From: Luteibacter sp. dw_328 | Lineage (GTDB): Bacteria; Pseudomonadota; Gammaproteobacteria; Xanthomonadales; Rhodanobacteraceae | Direction of reading: 5' to 3' | NCBI RefSeq assembly: GCF_018449605.1 | Contig: NZ_JAAVUW010000004.1 | Span: 124,001 to 188,000 of the forward strand | Length of the DNA: 64,000 nt | Shown: one piece after another, positions 27,446 through 37,007 of the stretch | Numbering within the stretch: position 1 is the first letter of the stretch | Layout: each line of letters opens with the position of its first letter | Position numbers and translations under genes: made by a program | The notes under the pieces: generated by a model | Database searches by the model: none | Told to the model about the DNA's origin: nothing | The model's input: only the letters and a program-made list of their open reading frames with translations

Positions 27446-28702
27446 ATGTTCCCGAAGGATGCAACGATCGCCGGCTACGACGACGAACTGGCCAAGGCCA
27501 TCGCTAACGAGACCCGTCGCCAGGAAGATCACGTCGAACTGATCGCCTCCGAGAACTACGCCAGCCCGCGCGTCATGGAAGCGCAGGGTTCGGTGCTGAC
27601 CAACAAATACGCCGAGGGTTACCCGGGCAAACGCTACTACGGTGGCTGCGAGTACGTGGACGTCGCCGAAAGGCTCGCCATCGACCGTCTGAAGCAGCTG
27701 TTCGGGGCGGACTATGCCAACGTGCAGCCGCATTCCGGCTCGCAGGCGAACCAGGCCGTTTACTTCGCTCTGCTGCAGCCCGGCGACACCATCCTGGGCA
27801 TGAGCCTGGCCCACGGCGGTCACCTGACTCACGGCGCCAAGGTCAACCTCTCCGGCAAGATCTTCAACGCCGTGCAGTACGGCATCGACCCGGAATCGGG
27901 TCTGGTCGACTACAACGAAGTCGAGCGCCTCGCCGTCGAGCACAAGCCGAAGATGATCGTGGCCGGCTTCTCAGCCTACTCGCAGATCCTCGACTGGGGT
28001 CGCTTCCGCGCCATTGCCGACAAAGTCGGTGCCTACCTGTTCGTCGACATGGCGCACATCGCCGGTCTGGTCGCGGCGGGTGAGTACCCGAACCCGATCG
28101 AGCACGCGCACGTGGTCACCTCCACCACGCACAAGACGCTGCGCGGTCCGCGCGGCGGCATCATCGTCGCCAAGGGCCTGGGTGAGGAGCTGGAAAAGAA
28201 GCTGCAGTCCATCGTCTTCCCGGGCATCCAGGGTGGTCCGCTGATGCACGTCATCGCGGCCAAGGCAGTCGCCTTCAAGGAAGCGCTGGAGCCTTCGTTC
28301 AAGACCTACCAGGCCCAGGTGGTGAAGAACGCCAAGGCCATGGCGAAGACCTTCATCGAGCGCGGCTACAAGATCGTTTCCGGCGGCACCGAAAACCATC
28401 TCATGCTGATCGACCTCATCGGCCGCGATGCGACCGGCAAGGACGCGGAGGCGGCGCTGGGTAAGGCGCATATCACCGTGAACAAGAACGCGGTGCCGAA
28501 CGACCCACGCTCGCCGTTCGTCACCTCGGGCCTGCGCGTCGGTACGCCGGCGATCACCACCCGCGGCTACGACGAAGCGGCCACGGTCGAGCTCACCCAG
28601 TGGATGTGTGACGTGCTGGATGCCCCTGGCGACGAGAAGGTCATCGCGGCCGTGCGTGAGAAAGTGACCGCGCAGTGTGCCAAGTTCCCGGTTTACGGCT
28701 GA
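27446..28702 (+). CDS. glyA: Serine hydroxymethyltransferase
   Basis: Interconverts serine and glycine with tetrahydrofolate, the main one-carbon source. The 418-residue PLP enzyme shows [35 protein letters not shown] and the PLP-lysine motif [14 protein letters not shown]. The reading frame ends three bases before nrdR, and the order glyA-nrdR-ribD continues directly. This is a common arrangement in gammaproteobacteria. Confidence 0.97.
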   Translation: MFPKDATIAGYDDELAKAIANETRRQEDHVELIASENYASPRVMEAQGSVLTNKYAEGYPGKRYYGGCEYVDVAERLAIDRLKQLFGADYANVQPHSGSQANQAVYFALLQPGDTILGMSLAHGGHLTHGAKVNLSGKIFNAVQYGIDPESGLVDYNEVERLAVEHKPKMIVAGFSAYSQILDWGRFRAIADKVGAYLFVDMAHIAGLVAAGEYPNPIEHAHVVTSTTHKTLRGPRGGIIVAKGLGEELEKKLQSIVFPGIQGGPLMHVIAAKAVAFKEALEPSFKTYQAQVVKNAKAMAKTFIERGYKIVSGGTENHLMLIDLIGRDATGKDAEAALGKAHITVNKNAVPNDPRSPFVTSGLRVGTPAITTRGYDEAATVELTQWMCDVLDAPGDEKVIAAVREKVTAQCAKFPVYG

Positions 28703-28705
28703 TAG

Positions 28706-29221
28706 ATGCATTGTCCGTTCTGCCAGCATGAAGACACACGTGTCATCGACTCCCGTCTCACGGAGGACGGTGGCACGGTGCGGCGTCGCCGCGAGTGTCC
28801 GCAATGCAGCGAGCGTTTCAACACGTTCGAAACGGCAGAGCTCAAGCTTCCGGCGATCGTCAAATCCGGCGATCGTCGCGAGCCCTTCGACGAACACAAG
28901 CTGCGCGTGAGTTTCGAGCGCGCGCTGCAGAAGCGTCCTGTTTCCAGCGATGCGGTCGATGGTGCCGTGCGCGCGGTGGTGAACGACCTGCGTCGCTGTG
29001 GCGAGCGTGAAGTGCCGTCGCGACAGGTCGGTGAGCTGGTGATGCGCGAGCTCAAGGCGCTCGACCAGGTAGCCTACGTTCGCTTCGCCTCCGTGTATCG
29101 CCGGTTCGAGGACGTCCACGCCTTCCGCGAGGAGATCGAGAAGCTCGAACGCGACCTGCCGTCACTCGAAGGCCTGCAACTGCCGCTGCTGGACGCAGCC
29201 AGGCGCGGGCGCAAGAGCTGA
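28706..29221 (+). CDS. nrdR: Transcriptional repressor NrdR
   Basis: Nucleotide-sensing repressor of ribonucleotide reductase genes. The 171-residue protein has an N-terminal zinc ribbon ([15 protein letters not shown] and [13 protein letters not shown]) and an ATP-cone domain (about residues 49-139). It is embedded between glyA and ribD with gaps of two to three bases, so it is surely co-transcribed. No NrdR box was recognised here; its targets are elsewhere. Confidence 0.96.
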   Translation: MHCPFCQHEDTRVIDSRLTEDGGTVRRRRECPQCSERFNTFETAELKLPAIVKSGDRREPFDEHKLRVSFERALQKRPVSSDAVDGAVRAVVNDLRRCGEREVPSRQVGELVMRELKALDQVAYVRFASVYRRFEDVHAFREEIEKLERDLPSLEGLQLPLLDAARRGRKS

Positions 29222-29223
29222 TC

Positions 29224-30327
29224 ATGTCGCGGCCGTTCTTTCCCGCCATGGATCACGTACACATGGCGCACGCCTTGCGCCTGGCCGCACGCGGCCTGCA
29301 CACCACGCAACCGAACCCGCGCGTGGGTTGCGTCATTGCGCGTGGTGAAACCGTGCTCGGTACGGGCTGGCACCCACGCGCCGGTCAGCCACACGCGGAA
29401 GTATTCGCATTGCGCGAAGCGGGCGAATCCGCGCGCGGTGCCACGGCTTACGTCACGCTGGAGCCTTGCGCGCATCATGGCCGCACGCCGCCTTGCGCCG
29501 ATGCCCTGATTGCCGCCGGCGTCGGGCGCGTCGTCATCGCGCACGAAGACCCGTTCGACAAGGTCGACGGTGCCGGCATTGCCAGGCTGCGGGACGCGGG
29601 CATCGGCGTGCAGGTGGGCCTGATGCGCGACGCCGCGCGCGAACTGAATATCGGTTTCTTCAGCCGCATCGAGCGGCAACGTCCGTGGGTACGCGTGAAA
29701 CTGGCGATGAGCCTCGACGGGCGCACCGCGCTGGCCGACGGCTCGTCGAAGTGGATCACCGGCGAGGCCGCGCGTGCCGATGTACAGCGCTGGCGCGCCC
29801 GTTCTTCCGCGATCCTCTCCGCGAGCGGTACGGTGCTCGCCGACGATCCGCATTTGACCGTGCGGTTGCCGGAAGGTGAGGCCTTCGTGCCGCCGTTGCG
29901 CGCGATCGTCGACACCCGTCTACGCACGCAGGCAGGCGCGAACGTGCTGGATGGCGCTGCGCCCACGGTGCTCTTCCATGCGGAGGATGCCTCGGTACCT
30001 GCGCACCTTTCCGATGTCCCTCGCGCCGCCATCCGTCAGGAAGACGGCGGCGGCCTCGATCTGCGTGCGGTCCTTCACTGGTTGGCGCGCCACGACGTGA
30101 ACGAAGTCCATGTCGAAGCCGGCCCGGTGCTTTGCGGCGCGCTGCTTGCCGCGGGTCTGGCCGACGAACTGATCGTCTACATCGCACCGATCCTGCTCGG
30201 ACATACCGGTCGTCCGATGCTCAACCTGCCGCCGCTGGATGACATGGCGTCGCGGTGGAAACTGCATACGGTAGACCGCCGGCAGGTCGGCGACGATATG
30301 CGCCTGCAGCTGCGCCCGACGTCGTGA
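29224..30327 (+). CDS. ribD: Bifunctional riboflavin biosynthesis deaminase/reductase RibD
   Basis: Carries out the second and third steps of riboflavin synthesis: deamination, then side-chain reduction. The 367-residue protein has a deaminase domain with zinc ligands in PHAEVFAL and EPCAHHGRTPPC, and a DHFR-like reductase domain (from about residue 150: VRVKLAMSLDGRTALADG, SGTVLADDPHLTVR, and VEAGPVLCGALL). It lies upstream of, and outside, the FMN-riboswitch-controlled rib cluster, separated by one oxidoreductase gene. Its stop overlaps that gene's GTG start. Confidence 0.95.
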   Translation: MSRPFFPAMDHVHMAHALRLAARGLHTTQPNPRVGCVIARGETVLGTGWHPRAGQPHAEVFALREAGESARGATAYVTLEPCAHHGRTPPCADALIAAGVGRVVIAHEDPFDKVDGAGIARLRDAGIGVQVGLMRDAARELNIGFFSRIERQRPWVRVKLAMSLDGRTALADGSSKWITGEAARADVQRWRARSSAILSASGTVLADDPHLTVRLPEGEAFVPPLRAIVDTRLRTQAGANVLDGAAPTVLFHAEDASVPAHLSDVPRAAIRQEDGGGLDLRAVLHWLARHDVNEVHVEAGPVLCGALLAAGLADELIVYIAPILLGHTGRPMLNLPPLDDMASRWKLHTVDRRQVGDDMRLQLRPTS

Positions 30328-31304
30328 CCGTGCGGTCCCACGTACGTTGGGGCATCGTTGGCTGCGGTGCGGTGACCGAGGTCAAGAGTGGCCCGGCCTT
30401 CTCCAAAGTTCCTGATTCGTCGCTCGTCGCGGTCATGCGCCGTGACGGTGACAAGGCACGTGACTATGCAGCGCGCCATGGCGTGCCGCGCTGGTACGAC
30501 GACGCGGCGGCACTCATTGCCGACCCGGACGTCGATGCCGTCTACATCGCCACACCGCCCTCCAGTCATCGCGAGTACGCGCTGATGGCGATCGCTGCGG
30601 GGAAACCGGTGTACGTCGAGAAACCCATGGCGATCGACCACGCGGAATGCATGGCGATCGTCGAGGCGGGCAGGGCGGCCGGCGTGCCGGTTTTCGTGGC
30701 CTATTACCGCCGCATGCTGCCGCGTTTCCGCCGCATCGCGGCGCTGCTGGCCGAAGGTTCCATCGGCACGCCGCGACTGGTCAACGTACTTCTGCACCAT
30801 CCCTTCGAAGCGCGTTATCAGGACCCGGCCAACCTGCCGTGGACCGTGCGCCCGGAGCTCTCGGGAGGCGGCATCTTCGTCGACATCGGCTGCCACACGC
30901 TGGACATCCTCGACTTCCTGCTCGGTCCCATCGTCACCGTGCGCGGTATGGTCTCGCATCAGATGGACGCCTATCCGGCCGAGGACACTGTGGCCATGGC
31001 GTTCTCGTTCGGGTCCGGGGTGCTCGGTACGGGTCTGTGGAACTTCTGCGCGGACCGGCGGGAAGATCGCGTCGAGATCGTGGGGGATCGCGGGCGTCTG
31101 GTCTTCGCCACCTTCGGCGAAGGGCCCATCCGCCTCGAGGCTGGTGGTCGTGTGGAGGACATCCTTATCGCCCATCCCGAGCACATACAGCAGCCACTGA
31201 TCGAATCCATCGTCGCCGAGCTGACCGGCAAGGGTGCCTGCCCGTCCACCGGCGAGACAGGGGCGCGGACCAGCTGGGTGATGGATCAGGTACTACGGGG
31301 CTAG
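30324..31304 (+). CDS. Gfo/Idh/MocA family oxidoreductase
   Basis: A 326-residue NAD(P)-dependent oxidoreductase. The Rossmann domain starts with WGIVGCGAVTEVKSG and includes the family motif VYVEKPMA, with its Lys. The C-terminal domain has GGGIFVDIGCHTLDILDFLLG, with the Asp/His catalytic area. Family members act on sugars, inositols or bile-pigment-like substrates; the substrate here cannot be named. The GTG at 30324 overlaps the ribD stop (GTGA); a GTG at 30330 is an alternative. Its presence between ribD and the riboswitch is probably chance linkage. Confidence 0.87.
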   Translation: MTVRSHVRWGIVGCGAVTEVKSGPAFSKVPDSSLVAVMRRDGDKARDYAARHGVPRWYDDAAALIADPDVDAVYIATPPSSHREYALMAIAAGKPVYVEKPMAIDHAECMAIVEAGRAAGVPVFVAYYRRMLPRFRRIAALLAEGSIGTPRLVNVLLHHPFEARYQDPANLPWTVRPELSGGGIFVDIGCHTLDILDFLLGPIVTVRGMVSHQMDAYPAEDTVAMAFSFGSGVLGTGLWNFCADRREDRVEIVGDRGRLVFATFGEGPIRLEAGGRVEDILIAHPEHIQQPLIESIVAELTGKGACPSTGETGARTSWVMDQVLRG

Positions 31305-31316
31305 AACCCCCGCCCG

Positions 31317-31433
31317 GTAGGAGCCGATTCATCGGCGATGCTCTTGCCTTCTGTGGGAGCCGATTCATCGGCGATGGGTGCTCGCCCCGAACGGGCCCGC
31401 TGCCGCGGGATCGCCGATGAATCGGCTCCCACA
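31317..31433. repeat. Three REP-like repeats upstream of the FMN riboswitch
   Basis: Copies at 31317-31339 and 31353-31375 point the same way and a third at 31410-31433 is inverted. All are the GCCGATTCATCGGC type. The spacer before the third copy carries GGGTGCTCGCC and CGCTGCCGCGGGA, as in the element at 38.0 kb. Confidence 0.88.
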
Positions 31434-31546
31434 GGAGCGGGTGTGCCGTAACGGGGTCAACGGGTAGGTTCGGTGTTGCAATTGGGCTGGCGGACCCCAT
31501 GCTATTCTCCGCCGGCCGGTTCCCTTGGGGGAACTGGCCTCCACAG

Positions 31547-31691
31547 CGTCTTCAGGGCGGGGTGTGACTCCCCACCGGCGGTAGGTTTCCGCAAGGAAAC
31601 GAGCCCGCGAGCGCTCCCGGTTTCGGCTGGGAGGTCAGCAGATCCGGTCCCATGCCGGAGCCGACGGTTACAGTCCGGATGAAAGAAGACG
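31547..31691 (+). ncRNA. FMN riboswitch (RFN element)
   Basis: The RFN consensus is clear: CGTCTTC at 31547 pairs with GAAGACG at 31685-31691 to form P1, with the conserved CAGGGCGGGGTG and CCCCACCGGCGGTAGG blocks after it, and AGCCCGCGAGCG, GTCAGCAGATCCGGT and CCGACGGTTACAGTCCGGATGAAAG in the later stems. It is followed by a terminator-like hairpin and then ribE. FMN binding is expected to reduce expression of ribE, ribB and ribH. A possible promoter (TTGCAA at 31476) is weak. Confidence 0.96.
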
Positions 31692-31704
31692 GCGTTCGCA
31701 CGTT

Positions 31705-31746
31705 CCCCAGGGGACGCGCGACGCCATGCGCCTTGGGGCGTTTTTC
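31705..31746 (+). terminator. Riboswitch-associated intrinsic terminator
   Basis: CCCCAGGG (31705-31712) can pair with CCTTGGGG (31731-31738), giving eight pairs including one G-T, and CGTTTTT follows. Its place between the FMN aptamer and ribE fits transcription attenuation, though translational control of ribE is not excluded. Confidence 0.75.
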
Positions 31747-31819
31747 GCTCATTACCGCGGGAAACGTTTCATGAAAATTCGACTCTGCACCACCGTCTCC
31801 CTGCAGGGAGGCTACTGAC

Positions 31820-32461
31820 ATGTTCACCGGCATCATCCAGGCCGTCGGCCGCATTGCGCGGCTGGAACCCCGTGGCGGCGACGTCCGCCTCGTCGTCGAC
31901 ACCGCCGCGCTCGACATGGCCGATGTCGCCCTGGGCGACAGCATCTCGGTTTCCGGCGTCTGCCTGACCGTGATCGACTTCGACACGACGAGCTTCGCCG
32001 CCGACGTTTCCAACGAAACCCTCGCCCACACCACGCTCGGCAAGCACAAGGCCGGCGATACCGTGAACCTGGAGAAGGCCTTGCGCCTGGCCGACCGCCT
32101 CGGCGGTCATCTGGTCTCCGGTCACGTGGACGGCGCGGGCAAGGTCGTTTCCGTCGTTCCGGACGGCCGCTCGCTGCGCTGGACCTTCGAAGTCCCCAGC
32201 GACATCGCGCGCTACATCGCGCACAAGGGTTCGGTCTGCATCGACGGGACCAGCCTCACGGTGAACGAAGTCAACGGCAATCGCTTCGGAGTGAACCTTA
32301 TCCCCCATACGGTGGAACATACGACGTTCGCCGCGCGTCGCCCCGGCGATGGCGTGAACATCGAGGTGGACGTGGTCGCGCGCTACATCGAACGCCTGCT
32401 CTCCAGTGGTGACACCCCGCGCCTCGACGAGGCCTTCCTGAAGCAACACGGCTTCGTCTGA
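31820..32461 (+). CDS. ribE: Riboflavin synthase, alpha chain
   Basis: Forms riboflavin from two molecules of 6,7-dimethyl-8-ribityllumazine. The 213-residue protein has two similar lumazine-binding beta barrels, beginning MFTGIIQAVGRI and, in the second half, HVDGAGKV (the catalytic His region), with SVCIDGTSLTVNEV. AGGGAGG lies upstream of the ATG at 31820. It is the first gene after the FMN riboswitch, and ribB follows after 12 bases. Confidence 0.96.
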   Translation: MFTGIIQAVGRIARLEPRGGDVRLVVDTAALDMADVALGDSISVSGVCLTVIDFDTTSFAADVSNETLAHTTLGKHKAGDTVNLEKALRLADRLGGHLVSGHVDGAGKVVSVVPDGRSLRWTFEVPSDIARYIAHKGSVCIDGTSLTVNEVNGNRFGVNLIPHTVEHTTFAARRPGDGVNIEVDVVARYIERLLSSGDTPRLDEAFLKQHGFV

Positions 32462-32473
32462 CCCGGACCTCCC

Positions 32474-33565
32474 ATGCCATTCAATACGATTCCCGAGATT
32501 CTCGAAGACCTCCGCCAGGGCCGCATGGTCGTCATCCTCGATGACGAGGACCGCGAAAACGAAGGCGATATCGTCATGGCCGCCGAGAAGGTGCGCCCCG
32601 AGGACGTCAACTTCATGGTCCGCGAAGCGCGCGGCCTGCTGTGCCTCACGCTCACCGAGAAGCACACGCGCCAGCTCGGCCTCAAGCCGATGGTCAGCGA
32701 CAACAACTCGCCGTACCACACCAACTTCACGGTCTCGATCGAGGCCGCCGAAGGGGTGACGACGGGCATCTCCGCGCACGATCGCGCGCGCACGATCCAG
32801 GTGGCGGCGGCAGCGGATGCGAAGCCCGCGGACATCACCATGCCCGGGCATATCTTTCCCCTCACCGCGCAGGCGGGTGGCGTGCTCAGCCGTGCCGGTC
32901 ACACCGAAGCCGGCTGCGACCTGGCCACCCTCGCCGGCATGCAGCCGTCGTCGGTGCTCATCGAGATCCTGCACGACGATGGCTCGATGGCACGGCGTCC
33001 GGAGCTCGAGATCTTCGCGGCGAAGCACGGCCTGAAGATCGGCACGATCGCCGACCTCATCCGCTACCGCCTCGAGACCGAGAAGACGATCGAGCGGGTA
33101 CACGACGAAGACGTCGACACCGAGTTCGGTCCGTTCCGCCTGGTCGCCTATCGCGATGTCATCCGTCACGGCCTGCACTTCGCCCTGGTCCGGGGCGACG
33201 TGACCGACGGCGAGCCGGTGCTCACCCGCGTGCATGTGCGCAACACGCTATCGGATGTCCTCCACCTCAAGCGCGACGACCTCGGACAGACGGTCACCGA
33301 AGCGCTGCGCAAGATCGACGCCGAGCAGCGCGGCGTCCTGGTGGTGCTCTCCGGTGCCGATGCACCCGACGCACTGCTGGCGCGTCTCAGGCGTGACGCG
33401 GCACCGATGCCGGCCCCGAAAGACGACCAGGAATGGCGGCAGACCGGCCTCGGCGCGCAGATCCTCGCGGATCTTGGCGTCAAGCGTCTCCGCGTCATCG
33501 GCACTCCGCGTAAGCTTGTCGGCATCGCGGGCTTCGGCCTGGAAGTGGTGGAGCAAGCTGGCTGA
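32474..33565 (+). CDS. ribB: 3,4-dihydroxy-2-butanone 4-phosphate synthase with degenerate GTP cyclohydrolase II domain
   Basis: Makes the four-carbon precursor of riboflavin. In the 363-residue protein the N-terminal DHBP synthase domain (1-205) is intact: DDEDRENEGDIVMAAE, MPGHIFPLTA and GHTEAGCDLA. The C-terminal half (about 210-360) aligns with GTP cyclohydrolase II but has lost its three zinc cysteines: the usual SEC and RCDCG read VRN and KRDDLG. The RxxEGRGIGL motif is also missing. It should therefore lack cyclohydrolase activity, so a separate RibA is expected elsewhere in the genome. The stop overlaps the next start (TGATG). Confidence 0.93.
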   Translation: MPFNTIPEILEDLRQGRMVVILDDEDRENEGDIVMAAEKVRPEDVNFMVREARGLLCLTLTEKHTRQLGLKPMVSDNNSPYHTNFTVSIEAAEGVTTGISAHDRARTIQVAAAADAKPADITMPGHIFPLTAQAGGVLSRAGHTEAGCDLATLAGMQPSSVLIEILHDDGSMARRPELEIFAAKHGLKIGTIADLIRYRLETEKTIERVHDEDVDTEFGPFRLVAYRDVIRHGLHFALVRGDVTDGEPVLTRVHVRNTLSDVLHLKRDDLGQTVTEALRKIDAEQRGVLVVLSGADAPDALLARLRRDAAPMPAPKDDQEWRQTGLGAQILADLGVKRLRVIGTPRKLVGIAGFGLEVVEQAG

Positions 33566-34497
33566 TGACCCCGAGTTACGATATTCGCCTGATCGCGCCG
33601 TCCGGTTACCCACACAACCCCGAAGCCATGGCTCGTGGCATCGCGCGACTGGAAGAAGCCGGCCACAACGTGCAGGGCAAGGACGTGCTCGAACGCCGCG
33701 AGCTGCGCTTTGCAGGTAGCGACGCCGAGCGCGCCGCGGACATCAACGCGCTGGCGGACACGTCAAAACCCTTGCCGGATGTCGCCCTGGCGATCCGCGG
33801 CGGCTACGGTGCCCACCCGCTGCTGCCCTTGCTCGACTACGACGGCCTGCGCCAGCGTCTCGGGGACGCCCCGTTGGCCCTGGTCGGACACAGCGATTTC
33901 ACCGCCCTGCAGTGCGCGCTGTTTGCCCGAAGTGGGCTGGTGACCCTGGGTGGCCCCATGCTGGGCGCGGATTTCGGTGCACCCGAACTCGATGCGCAGA
34001 CCTGGGAGCACTTCTGGGCCACGCTGGCGGCCGACGAAGGCCGTGCCACGTGGGACGCACCGGAAACCGAGGCCCTCGATGTCGAAGGGACGGTATGGGG
34101 TGGCAACCTGGCGATGCTCACCAGCCTCATCGGCTCGCCCTTCTTCCCCCGGATCGAGGGCGGCATCCTCTTCATCGAGGACATCGCCGAGCCGGCCTAC
34201 CGGGTCGAGCGGATGCTCTATCACCTGTTCCACGCCGGCGTGCTGGCGCGGCAGAAGGTGCTGGTCATCGGCGACTTCACCAGCTACCGGACCACCGAAT
34301 ACGACAACGGCTATGACCTGGACGCCACCTTCGAGCGGATTGCCGCCGTCGCGGGCATCCCGATCGTCCGTGGCCTGCCGTTCGGCCACGATGCGGCCAA
34401 GTTCACCCTGCCTTTTGGCGCCCCAGGGCGGCTCGTCGTCGCCGATGGGACCGCCGTGCTCACCTTCAGCGGCCACCCCAGGCCGAAAACCCCGTAA
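33565..34497 (+). CDS. ldcA: LD-carboxypeptidase (peptidase S66)
   Basis: A 310-residue cytoplasmic serine peptidase of the LdcA family, which removes the terminal D-Ala from murein tetrapeptides during recycling. The N-terminus reads IRLIAPSGYP, AIRGGYGAHPLLPLLDYD comes before the nucleophile Ser in LVGHSDFTALQCAL, GTVWGGNLAML provides the Glu region, and GLPFGHDAAK the His. It is inserted in the rib operon, with a one-base overlap to ribB and 41 bases before ribH, so it should share FMN control. Confidence 0.9.
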   Translation: MTPSYDIRLIAPSGYPHNPEAMARGIARLEEAGHNVQGKDVLERRELRFAGSDAERAADINALADTSKPLPDVALAIRGGYGAHPLLPLLDYDGLRQRLGDAPLALVGHSDFTALQCALFARSGLVTLGGPMLGADFGAPELDAQTWEHFWATLAADEGRATWDAPETEALDVEGTVWGGNLAMLTSLIGSPFFPRIEGGILFIEDIAEPAYRVERMLYHLFHAGVLARQKVLVIGDFTSYRTTEYDNGYDLDATFERIAAVAGIPIVRGLPFGHDAAKFTLPFGAPGRLVVADGTAVLTFSGHPRPKTP

Positions 34498-34538
34498 AAT
34501 AACCGGCCGCCAGCGGCCCGCCCGCCACAGGACTACCC

Positions 34539-35006
34539 ATGAAGATCATCGAAGGCGATTTCGCCACCCCCAAGGGCCGCTTCGCCATCGTTGCCGGTCG
34601 TTTCAACGCGTTCGTCGTCGAGCCACTGGTCGAGGGCGCGCGCGACGCGCTGGTTCGCCACGGCGTGAAAGAGGACGCGATCGACCTGATCCGCGTCCCC
34701 GGCGCGTTCGAAATCCCGCAGGCGGCCTACAAGATCGCCAGTTCGGGCAAGTACGCCGCCGTGCTCGGTCTGGGCGCGGTCATTCGCGGCTCCACTCCCC
34801 ACTTCGACTACGTCGCCGGCGAAGCCGCCAAGGGCCTCGGCCAGGCCGCGTACGCGTCCGGCGTGCCGGTGTCGTTCGGCGTCCTCACGACCGACAGTAT
34901 CGAGCAGGCCATTGAGCGCGCTGGCACCAAGGCAGGCAATAAGGGTGTCGATGCGGCCATGGTCGCGATCGAGATGGTGAACCTCTACGCGAAGCTCGGT
35001 AAATGA
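34539..35006 (+). CDS. ribH: 6,7-dimethyl-8-ribityllumazine synthase
   Basis: The penultimate step of riboflavin synthesis. The 155-residue protein shows [44 protein letters not shown] (with the catalytic His region) and [22 protein letters not shown] precedes the ATG. Its last four bases overlap the nusB start (ATGA), a ribH-nusB linkage widespread in proteobacteria. Confidence 0.96.
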   Translation: MKIIEGDFATPKGRFAIVAGRFNAFVVEPLVEGARDALVRHGVKEDAIDLIRVPGAFEIPQAAYKIASSGKYAAVLGLGAVIRGSTPHFDYVAGEAAKGLGQAAYASGVPVSFGVLTTDSIEQAIERAGTKAGNKGVDAAMVAIEMVNLYAKLGK

Positions 35007-35452
35007 ACAACACACCTCCGCACGGTATCGACCTCGCTGCGCGCTCGCGTGCGCGTCGCCGCGCGCTCCAGGCGCTGTATGCCTGGCAGGTCGGTGGCAG
35101 CAAGATGGGTAACGTCATCGAGCAGTTTCGCCACGAGCAGGACATGGTCGTCGCGGACCTCGAGTACTTCGAGGACATCCTGCGCGGCGTGGAAAAGCAC
35201 GTGAAGGAACTCGACGACGGCATCAAGCCGTTTGTCGACCGTGAGGTCTCGCAGATCGATCCCATCGAGCTGTCGGCCCTGCGCATGGGCGCTTATGAAC
35301 TGAAGTACCGCCCTGACGTGCCGTACCGCGTCGTGATCAACGAGGCCGTCGAAGCCACCAAGCGCTTCGGCGCGGATCATGGCCACAGCTATGTGAACGG
35401 TGTGCTCGACAAACTCGCCACACATTGGCGTACGGCCGAGAAGCGATCCTGA
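35003..35452 (+). CDS. nusB: Transcription antitermination protein NusB
   Basis: A 149-residue all-helical RNA-binding protein that with NusE binds boxA in rRNA leaders. Signature stretches are [41 protein letters not shown] and [19 protein letters not shown]. It overlaps ribH and precedes thiL by 35 bases. Confidence 0.96.
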   Translation: MNNTPPHGIDLAARSRARRRALQALYAWQVGGSKMGNVIEQFRHEQDMVVADLEYFEDILRGVEKHVKELDDGIKPFVDREVSQIDPIELSALRMGAYELKYRPDVPYRVVINEAVEATKRFGADHGHSYVNGVLDKLATHWRTAEKRS

Positions 35453-35487
35453 TCGTGCCGCGAATCCTCGCGGGCTAAGGAACCTGC

Positions 35488-36441
35488 ATGGAATTCGACC
35501 TGATCGACCGCATTCGCCGGCATACCGACGTCCACCGTGACGACGTGCTGACCGGCATCGGCGACGACGCTGCTGTCGTCGCCGTACCGGCCGGCCGGGA
35601 GCTGGCTATTGCCGTGGATACCCTCGTCGAGGGTGTCCATTTTCCCGTGGGGACCGCCGCCGCCGATATCGGCTGGAAGGCGCTCGCGGTGAATCTCTCC
35701 GACCTCGCCGCCATGGGTGCCACGCCGGCGTGGGCACTCCTTGCGCTGACCCTCCCCGATAGCGACGAAGCGTTTGTCGACGAACTCGCGCGCGGTTTCG
35801 CCGAGCTCGCTACGCCACTGCGCCTTGCCCTCATCGGCGGTGACACCACGCGGGGTCCGCTCACCGTCACGGTGGCCGTGCACGGCTTTACCGCTCCGGG
35901 CGAAGCGCTGCTGCGCTCCGGCGCACGCGTGGGTGACGTCGTGATGGTCACCGGCACGCTCGGCGACGCAGCCGCCGGTCTTCGTTGCCTCGCCGAGGCG
36001 GATGCCTCGCCTTACGTGGCGCTCATCGAGCGCCTCAACCGACCCACGCCGCGCGTGGCCGCCGGTAACGGTCTGCGTGGCATCGCGACGGCATGCATCG
36101 ATGTTTCAGACGGCCTCGTGGCCGACCTCGGGCATATTTGCAAGGCCAGCGGTGTCGGCGCCGAAATCGATGCGGCCATGCTGCCTCGCTCGTCCGCGCT
36201 GCTCACCCACTTCGAGGATGCGGACACGATCGATTTCGCACTGTCTGGCGGAGACGACTACGAGCTCTGCTTTACCGTGCCGGCCGATCGCGCCGGTGAG
36301 GTGTCCGCGAACATGGCTCGCCTTGGCGGTGGTGCGACGCGCATCGGTCGTATCGTCGAAGGCAAGGGCGTTCGCGTGCTCAACCTCGACGGCTCGGAGA
36401 TCGCGCTATCGCGCACGGGCTGGAATCACTTCGTCGCATGA
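35488..36441 (+). CDS. thiL: Thiamine-monophosphate kinase
   Basis: Phosphorylates thiamine monophosphate to the active diphosphate. The 317-residue protein has the PurM-like fold with IGDDAAVV, VNLSDLAAMGATPAWALL (Mg/ATP binding), GGDTTRGPLTVTV and DVSDGLVADLGHICKAS. The stop overlaps pgpA by four bases (ATGA). The order nusB-thiL-pgpA is conserved in many gammaproteobacteria. Confidence 0.96.
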   Translation: MEFDLIDRIRRHTDVHRDDVLTGIGDDAAVVAVPAGRELAIAVDTLVEGVHFPVGTAAADIGWKALAVNLSDLAAMGATPAWALLALTLPDSDEAFVDELARGFAELATPLRLALIGGDTTRGPLTVTVAVHGFTAPGEALLRSGARVGDVVMVTGTLGDAAAGLRCLAEADASPYVALIERLNRPTPRVAAGNGLRGIATACIDVSDGLVADLGHICKASGVGAEIDAAMLPRSSALLTHFEDADTIDFALSGGDDYELCFTVPADRAGEVSANMARLGGGATRIGRIVEGKGVRVLNLDGSEIALSRTGWNHFVA

Positions 36442-36998
36442 GCACGAAATACGTCCTCGATCCCGCCGATCGCCGTCGCCTGCTGGCATCGCCGGCAGGC
36501 TGGATAGCCTGCGGTTTCGGTTCCGGACTGACGCCGAAGGCGCAGGGCACGTTCGGTTCGCTGGCGGCGATCCTGCCGTGGTTGTTCCTGCGCACGTTGT
36601 CCATCGAGTACTGGCTGGCGATCATTGCCGTGTCGTTCGCTTTGGGTGTGTGGGCATGTGACGTCGCCGGTCGGATCATCGGGGTCGCCGATCACCGAAG
36701 CCTCGTGTGGGATGAGTTCGTTGGCCAGTGGATCGCGTTGATCCCTGCGCTGTTCATTCACGAGCTGTGGGCTGTGCCTGCGGCGTTCGTCCTGTTCCGG
36801 GCGTTCGACGTCCGCAAGCCCTGGCCGATCGGGTGGATCGACAGGCGGGTGAAGGGAGGGCTGGGCGTCATGATCGATGACGTGGTCGCCGGGGTCTTCG
36901 CTGCCGTCGTGCTTTACCTGATCTATATCATCTCCACGGGCATCATCATCGGGTTCGCCGGGTACCTCATCTATTTGATGTTCGGCCACCACTCTTAG
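36438..36998 (+). CDS. pgpA: Phosphatidylglycerophosphatase A
   Basis: Removes the phosphate from phosphatidylglycerophosphate in phospholipid synthesis. The family motif GFGSGLTPKAQGTFGSLAA lies at about residues 27-45, with conserved DHRSLVWDEFVGQWIAL and DDVVAGVFAAVVLY. The 186 residues are some 15-20 longer than E. coli PgpA because of an extra hydrophobic C-terminal segment. It is translationally coupled to thiL. Confidence 0.94.
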   Translation: MSTKYVLDPADRRRLLASPAGWIACGFGSGLTPKAQGTFGSLAAILPWLFLRTLSIEYWLAIIAVSFALGVWACDVAGRIIGVADHRSLVWDEFVGQWIALIPALFIHELWAVPAAFVLFRAFDVRKPWPIGWIDRRVKGGLGVMIDDVVAGVFAAVVLYLIYIISTGIIIGFAGYLIYLMFGHHS

Positions 36999-37007
36999 GG
37001 CATGCTC

